Positions 5,351 through 9,105 of a stretch of DNA of 9,105 nt are shown here, piece after piece. A program made the position numbers and the translations under genes. Below the pieces are notes generated by a model. That model did no database searches, was not told the origin of the DNA, and saw only the letters and a program-made list of their open reading frames with translations. How positions within the stretch are numbered: position 1 is the first letter of the stretch; each line of letters begins with the position of its first letter. The stretch is from Spirochaetaceae bacterium (GTDB lineage: Bacteria > Spirochaetota > Spirochaetia > Treponematales > Breznakiellaceae): contig JAISDF010000239.1 in the NCBI GenBank assembly GCA_031265025.1, positions 1 to 9,105 on the forward strand, written 5' to 3'.

Positions 5351-6939
5351 AACGAACAAAGACAATGGCCGCCCTCACTCTGGCCGCCGCCGCTTTACTT
5401 TTCGCGGTTCAGGCCGCCGCCGCCCGCCCCAGGGCGGATGGTCCGGCGGAAAAGGTGGTTACTATCGCCATTACCAACGCATGGGAAACCTTGATGCCCC
5501 TGAATTCAAGCGCCGCCTACACCCGTTTTGTGTGCGGGCAAATCTACAACAAGCTCGCTTCGGCAAAGGGAAACGGCGAATATGCCCCTGAACTGGCGGA
5601 AAGCTGGGAAGTCAATGCCGATTCCACCGAGATAACTTTTCACCTCAACCGGAATGTACGCTGGCAGGACGGAGCTCCCTTTAGCGCCGATGATGTGGTA
5701 TTCACCTTTCAACTGTATTCCAATCCGGCGGTAGAAGCGGTAAGCCGTCACTATCTGGGTTATATAGCCGGTGTGGATGAGTCAGGCGCCGAGACAGGCC
5801 CCAGGTCCATCGCGGTCAGGGCTGTGGACAGGAATACCGTGGTTATACGCATGCGTAACGCCATGTTTTACGAGACCCTGCTGACCAGTTTGAACAATGT
5901 CTTCATCCTGCCCAAACATATCCTGGAAGGAAAAACAAGCGCGCAGCTCAACGCCCCCGAAACCTGGGAAAGTCCCATAGGAACCGGGCCGTTCCGTTTC
6001 CTCAGTAAAATAGAAGGGGAAAGGATTGAATATGCCGCCAACAAGGATTATTTTTTGGGAGCGCCGAAATTTGACAAGCTGGTGGTACGGGTGGTTCCCG
6101 CGAACAGCCTTTTGGCAAGCCTTATCAGCGGGGAAGTGGATATTCCCGCCCTGGGCAGTATAGTGCTGGCTGATTGGGCCCTTGCCCAGGCTCAGTCCGG
6201 CCTGGTCACCCAATCGGTTCCTACCACCAATTACCAGACCCTGCTCATCAATACCCAAAAGCCCTACCTCACCGAAGCTGTACGCCAGGCCATTTCCATG
6301 TCCGTTAATCGTCAGGTTCTCATTGATCTTGTGTATCAGGGACAGGGTGTGCCGCTGGTTACTCCCATTGTCCCATCCAATCCCTACTACGATTCTTCCG
6401 TAGAAGTCTGGTACGATCCTGTCCGGGCCAGGGAAATTTTACGGCGGGAAAATTTTCCCTTTAACCAGGAACTGGTTTTTTATGTTCCCTCAGGAAACGC
6501 CAGCCGTGAACAGGCGGCGGTACTGATTCAACAGAACCTGGAAGCGGTGGGCCTCAAGGTCAGGATCAACCTGGTGGATTTTTCAACCCTTATGCGGGAA
6601 ATGAGGGAAGGCAGACACGATATAGGCGTCATAGGTTCAGGTGGCCAAATGGACCCCAGCGAGAGCCGCGAAATGATACACCCCGAAAGCGAGGTGAATT
6701 TCGCCCTGCTTAAAAGTTATGAACTTGCCAATATAATCGACAGGGGAATCAGCGCCCTTACTTTTGAAGCCAGGGCGCCGTTCTTCAACCAATATCAGAA
6801 GCGGCACCGCGAGATTGCCGCCCTGCCTGTCCTTTATTCTCCCAACACCCTGATTGCCTACAACAGACGCCTGGGTAATGTACACCCAGAGGATTTTGCC
6901 TCTGAACGCTGGGCAACCTGGGAGTGGGACCTGAGATAG
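5347..6939 (+). CDS. dppA: Periplasmic solute-binding protein of a peptide/nickel-type ABC importer (SBP_bac_5 family)
   Basis: This 530-residue protein captures the substrate and delivers it to the DppBC channel. The start is set at ATG 5347, because AAGGA (5334-5338) lies 8 nt upstream; the in-frame ATG at 5338 overlaps that site. The first 26 residues form a Sec signal peptide: MKRTK, an Ala/Leu-rich core, then AAAA-RP, with cleavage probably near residue 26. No lipobox cysteine is present, so the protein should be soluble in the periplasm. Family motifs are YAPELAESWEVNADSTEITF (79-98), VRWQDGAPFSADDVVFTF (104-121), SPIGTGPFRFLS (209-220) and LTEAVRQAISMSVNRQVLIDLVYQGQGVPL further on. The length is typical. 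The ligand cannot be assigned by eye: peptides, nickel chelates, sugars and opines are all carried by relatives. Confidence 0.92.
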   Translation: MKRTKTMAALTLAAAALLFAVQAAAARPRADGPAEKVVTIAITNAWETLMPLNSSAAYTRFVCGQIYNKLASAKGNGEYAPELAESWEVNADSTEITFHLNRNVRWQDGAPFSADDVVFTFQLYSNPAVEAVSRHYLGYIAGVDESGAETGPRSIAVRAVDRNTVVIRMRNAMFYETLLTSLNNVFILPKHILEGKTSAQLNAPETWESPIGTGPFRFLSKIEGERIEYAANKDYFLGAPKFDKLVVRVVPANSLLASLISGEVDIPALGSIVLADWALAQAQSGLVTQSVPTTNYQTLLINTQKPYLTEAVRQAISMSVNRQVLIDLVYQGQGVPLVTPIVPSNPYYDSSVEVWYDPVRAREILRRENFPFNQELVFYVPSGNASREQAAVLIQQNLEAVGLKVRINLVDFSTLMREMREGRHDIGVIGSGGQMDPSESREMIHPESEVNFALLKSYELANIIDRGISALTFEARAPFFNQYQKRHREIAALPVLYSPNTLIAYNRRLGNVHPEDFASERWATWEWDLR

Positions 6940-6941
6940 GC

Positions 6942-7910
6942 ATGAAGGACGCGCTGCTTTCGGTACGCGGCTTGCGGGTCGGTTTTGAAACCGAAGAAGG
7001 AATGACGGTCCCTGTGGACGGCGTGGATTTTCATGTCGGAGAGGGGGAGATACTGGGCATTGTGGGAGAATCGGGCTGCGGAAAGAGTGTCAGTTCTTTC
7101 GCCGTTATGGGTCTCCTGCCCCAAAACGGCCGCGTACTGGAAGGCAGCATAGTATTTGAGGGTACGGATATGACTGCCCTGGACGAAGAACGCATGTGTA
7201 AAATCCGGGGCAACCGCCTATCCATGATTTTTCAGGACCCGCTTACTTCCCTGACCCCCACCATGACCATAGGCCGTCAGGTGATGGAGCCGTTTATGGT
7301 ACACCGGGGCTTTTCCAAAGCCAGGGCCAGGGAGGCGGCGCTGGATATGCTTGACCGGGTGGGCATCCCTTCAGCGGCCCGGCGTTTTTCGGAATATCCC
7401 CACCAGTTTTCCGGCGGTATGCGCCAGCGGGTGATGATAGCGATGGCCCTTGCATGCGGTCCCAGGCTGCTCATTGCCGATGAACCGACAACAGCGCTGG
7501 ATGTTTCGATTCAGGCGCAAATCCTGAGCCTCATACGATCCCTGCGGGAGAACCTGGGTATGGCCGTCATGCTTATCACCCATGATATGGGAGTCATCGC
7601 CGAAATGGCGGACCGGGTAATGGTTATGTACGCGGGCAAAGGGGTTGAATACGCCGCTACCGCCGATATTTTCAGGAACCCAAAACACCCCTACACCAGC
7701 GGCCTTTTACGCTCCATACCCAGCCTGGACAGGGATGTGGACATGCTGGACATCATTCCCGGCACGGTCCCCGGTCCGCGCGCCATGCCAAGGGGCTGTC
7801 GTTTTTATGACCGCTGCGGAAAGGCCCTGGCCCAATGCGGCATCCGGCAGCCGGGCCTTGCCGGAAGCGGGGATTCATTGACCGCGTGTTTCTTGTACCA
7901 GGACAACTGA
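6942..7910 (+). CDS. dppD: Dpp/Opp-family ABC transporter ATPase, DppD type
   Basis: This 322-residue protein is one of the two ATPases energising the importer on the cytoplasmic face. It has Walker A GESGCGKS (42-49), Q-loop IFQDP (Q98), signature FSGGMRQR (156-163), Walker B LLIADEP (176-182) with TTALD, and the switch histidine in LITHD (H214). The C-terminal oligopeptide-family extension HPYTSGLLRSIPSLD (249-263) leads into a cysteine motif (C286, C292, C299, C316). In some relatives such cysteines hold an iron-sulfur cluster. ATG 6942, 2 bp after the dppA stop, gives the usual MKDALLSVRGLRV start; a GTG at 6924 would add six residues but has no well-placed ribosome binding site. It is probably translated with dppA and dppF. 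Confidence 0.94.
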   Translation: MKDALLSVRGLRVGFETEEGMTVPVDGVDFHVGEGEILGIVGESGCGKSVSSFAVMGLLPQNGRVLEGSIVFEGTDMTALDEERMCKIRGNRLSMIFQDPLTSLTPTMTIGRQVMEPFMVHRGFSKARAREAALDMLDRVGIPSAARRFSEYPHQFSGGMRQRVMIAMALACGPRLLIADEPTTALDVSIQAQILSLIRSLRENLGMAVMLITHDMGVIAEMADRVMVMYAGKGVEYAATADIFRNPKHPYTSGLLRSIPSLDRDVDMLDIIPGTVPGPRAMPRGCRFYDRCGKALAQCGIRQPGLAGSGDSLTACFLYQDN

Positions 7911-7911
7911 C

Positions 7912-8889
7912 ATGCCGGATACTATGCCGGACCATGGCCTGATCACGGTTTCAGAACTCAGCAAATTCTATCATGGCCGGGGTTTATCGGGACATGGAAA
8001 ACCACTGCGCGCTGTGGACAGGGTAAGTTTCAGCATACAGGAAGGTGAAACCCTGGGCCTTGTGGGAGAGTCTGGCTGCGGGAAATCGACCCTGGGCAGG
8101 GTGATACTGCATCTCATTCCGGCCAGCGGGGGTTCTGTCCTTTACCGCGGGAAGGACCTTCTTAGCCTGTCCAAAAAAGACCTGCGGGCCATGCGGCGCA
8201 GGATACAGATAGTGTTTCAGGACCCCTACGCGTCCCTTAATCCCCGCATGACGGTGGAAGAAATAGTTACCGCTCCCCTGGCTGTATTCAAGATGGGGAA
8301 CAGGACACAGCGCAGGGAAGCGGCGCTCAGGATTCTGGAAGAAGTCGGTCTCTCAAGCCATCATCTTGAGCGCTTCCCCCATGAATTCTCCGGGGGACAG
8401 AGGCAGCGCATCGGCATAGCGCGGGCTCTTGCGCTGAATCCCGAATTCGTCGTGTTTGACGAACCCCTTTCGGCGCTGGACGTTTCGGTACGGGCCCAGG
8501 TATTAAACCTTCTGCGCTCCCTGCGGAACAGGAGGAAGCTCACCAGCCTGTTCATCTCCCATGACCTCAGCGTGGTAAAGCATATCAGTGACCGTATCGC
8601 GGTGATGTACCTGGGAAAACTATTGGAGATTGCCGGTAAAAATGAACTGTATGAAAATCCCCTCCACCCTTATACCAGGGGGCTCATCGGGGCCATCCCC
8701 ATACCTGATACCGGCAGACAGCGGAAAGGCGCGGAACTTCCCGGTGATGTACCCGACGCCCGCCATATTCCCCCAGGCTGCCGCTTTCATACCCGGTGCT
8801 GTATCGCCGGAAAGGACTGCGCCTCAGCCGAACCGGAACTGAGGCAGATCAGACCGGGCCACTGGGTTGCCTGCGGCCACATTCCCTGA
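7912..8889 (+). CDS. dppF: Dpp/Opp-family ABC transporter ATPase, DppF type
   Basis: This 325-residue protein is the second ATPase, forming the nucleotide-binding pair with DppD. Motifs are Walker A GESGCGKST (52-60), Q-loop VFQDPYASLNPRMTV (Q103), signature FSGGQRQRIGIARAL (159-173), Walker B FVVFDEP (179-185) with LSALDVSV, and the switch histidine in FISHD (H217). The YASLNPRMTV segment and the HPYTRGLIGAIP extension (252-263) are typical of DppF/OppF rather than DppD. A C-terminal cysteine motif (C290, C296, C297, C303, C321) parallels that of DppD. AGGA at 7900-7903 lies 8 nt before the ATG, one base after the dppD stop. It is the last gene of the importer operon. Confidence 0.94.
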   Translation: MPDTMPDHGLITVSELSKFYHGRGLSGHGKPLRAVDRVSFSIQEGETLGLVGESGCGKSTLGRVILHLIPASGGSVLYRGKDLLSLSKKDLRAMRRRIQIVFQDPYASLNPRMTVEEIVTAPLAVFKMGNRTQRREAALRILEEVGLSSHHLERFPHEFSGGQRQRIGIARALALNPEFVVFDEPLSALDVSVRAQVLNLLRSLRNRRKLTSLFISHDLSVVKHISDRIAVMYLGKLLEIAGKNELYENPLHPYTRGLIGAIPIPDTGRQRKGAELPGDVPDARHIPPGCRFHTRCCIAGKDCASAEPELRQIRPGHWVACGHIP

Positions 8890-8901
8890 ATAAGAATGAA
8901 G

Positions 8902-8929
8902 GACACAGAGGGTGTCAGGTACGGTTTTT
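8902..8929 (+). terminator. Weak possible terminator or repeat end after dppF
   Basis: GACAC (8902-8906) pairs with GTGTC (8912-8916) around AGAGG, and a run of five T follows at 8925-8929, but 8 bases separate the stem from the T-run. The stem is short, so termination here would be weak. It starts 12 bp after the dppF stop. No better terminator was seen in 8890-9105. Confidence 0.3.
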
Positions 8930-8939
8930 AGGGGGCGCC

Positions 8940-8968
8940 TTGACTATTTTACCCCAGGGAACTACATT
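8940..8968 (+). promoter_or_regulatory. Candidate promoter in the tail region
   Basis: TTGACT at 8940-8945 (5 of 6) is followed after exactly 17 bp by TACATT at 8963-8968 (4 of 6). It points towards the degenerate reading frame that begins around 8989. Support is sequence match only. Confidence 0.25.
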
Positions 8969-8988
8969 TCGAAGCGTATATAAACTAA

Positions 8989-9105
8989 TGGCTGATAGTC
9001 GGGTATGATACCGCTGGAAAACTTATTGAAGTTGCGTATAATATAATAGATGAAGATACAGTGAACGTGTTTCACGCTATGCCGTGCAGAAAGAAATTTG
9101 CGGGC
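8989..9105 (+). pseudogene. Fragment resembling the C-terminus of a small toxin-like (BrnT/DUF4258-like) protein
   Basis: From 8989 to the window end one frame stays open and reads WLIVGYDTAGKLIEVAYN, then IIDEDTVNVFHAMPCRKKF. The layout, a strand ending in VG, then GKLIEV, an acidic turn and V-FHAM-RKKF, resembles the last strands of small RelE/BrnT-fold toxins, where a similar sequence lies near the C-terminus. An in-frame TAA lies at 8986-8988, and no convincing start codon exists before the conserved part. The N-terminal half is therefore missing or out of frame. Composition is more AT-rich than the importer genes, consistent with separate origin. The family name is recalled from pattern and not verified. 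The gene could also continue past the window. Confidence 0.35.

Noticed and set aside
5782..6258. Minus-strand ORF of 158 codons inside dppA
   Set aside because: It is a shadow of the binding-protein frame with low-information composition and no recognisable domain.
8896..8931. Short ORF reading MKDTEGVRYGF after dppF
   Set aside because: Eleven codons, no good ribosome binding site, and it overlaps the dyad; it looks like chance.
1..9105. CRISPR array, tRNA or rRNA genes, or insertion-sequence transposase
   Set aside because: No spaced direct repeats, no cloverleaf or rRNA signature, and no transposase motifs were seen on either strand.

Overview
The window holds two gene blocks on the + strand followed by an AT-richer, degenerate tail. 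Block 1 (positions 2-3364) is the 3' end of a bacterial microcompartment (BMC) operon of the propanediol-utilisation (pdu) type. In order it carries the C-terminus of a PduL-like phosphate acyltransferase, an EutN/PduN-type pentameric vertex protein, a PduS-like Fe-S/flavin oxidoreductase, a PduT-like tandem-BMC shell trimer with the iron-sulfur pore cysteine, a PduU/EutS-like permuted BMC shell protein, and a PduV/EutP-like small GTPase. The order L-N-S-T-U-V follows the classical pdu order with M, O, P and Q missing between N and S. The signature enzyme lies outside the window, so the substrate cannot be read here (B12-dependent diol dehydratase, glycyl-radical enzyme, or other).

Block 2 (3398-8889) is a complete dipeptide/oligopeptide/nickel-type (Dpp/Opp family) ABC importer in the order permease B, permease C, substrate-binding protein A, ATPase D, ATPase F. 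Its first gene starts 33 bp after pduV, behind a candidate promoter whose -35 overlaps the pduV stop. The binding-protein gene has its own 142-bp leader with a second candidate promoter, a 14-bp imperfect hairpin and a 24-codon ORF whose stop overlaps the binding-protein start (ATGA).

The tail (8890-9105) has a short dyad, a candidate promoter and a reading frame resembling the C-terminus of a small toxin-like protein. That frame has no start codon and a stop just upstream, so it is probably a gene remnant.

Organism: a moderately high-GC bacterium with good Shine-Dalgarno sites, frequent ATA isoleucine codons, and a binding protein with an ordinary Sec signal peptide and no lipobox. The last point favours a two-membrane cell. 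The codon style reminds me of termite-gut spirochaetes (Treponema and relatives), but that is a low-confidence impression. Functionally, the BMC genes build the shell and redox/cofactor-recycling parts of an aldehyde-processing organelle. The importer is a separate transcription unit whose link to the BMC is only adjacency.
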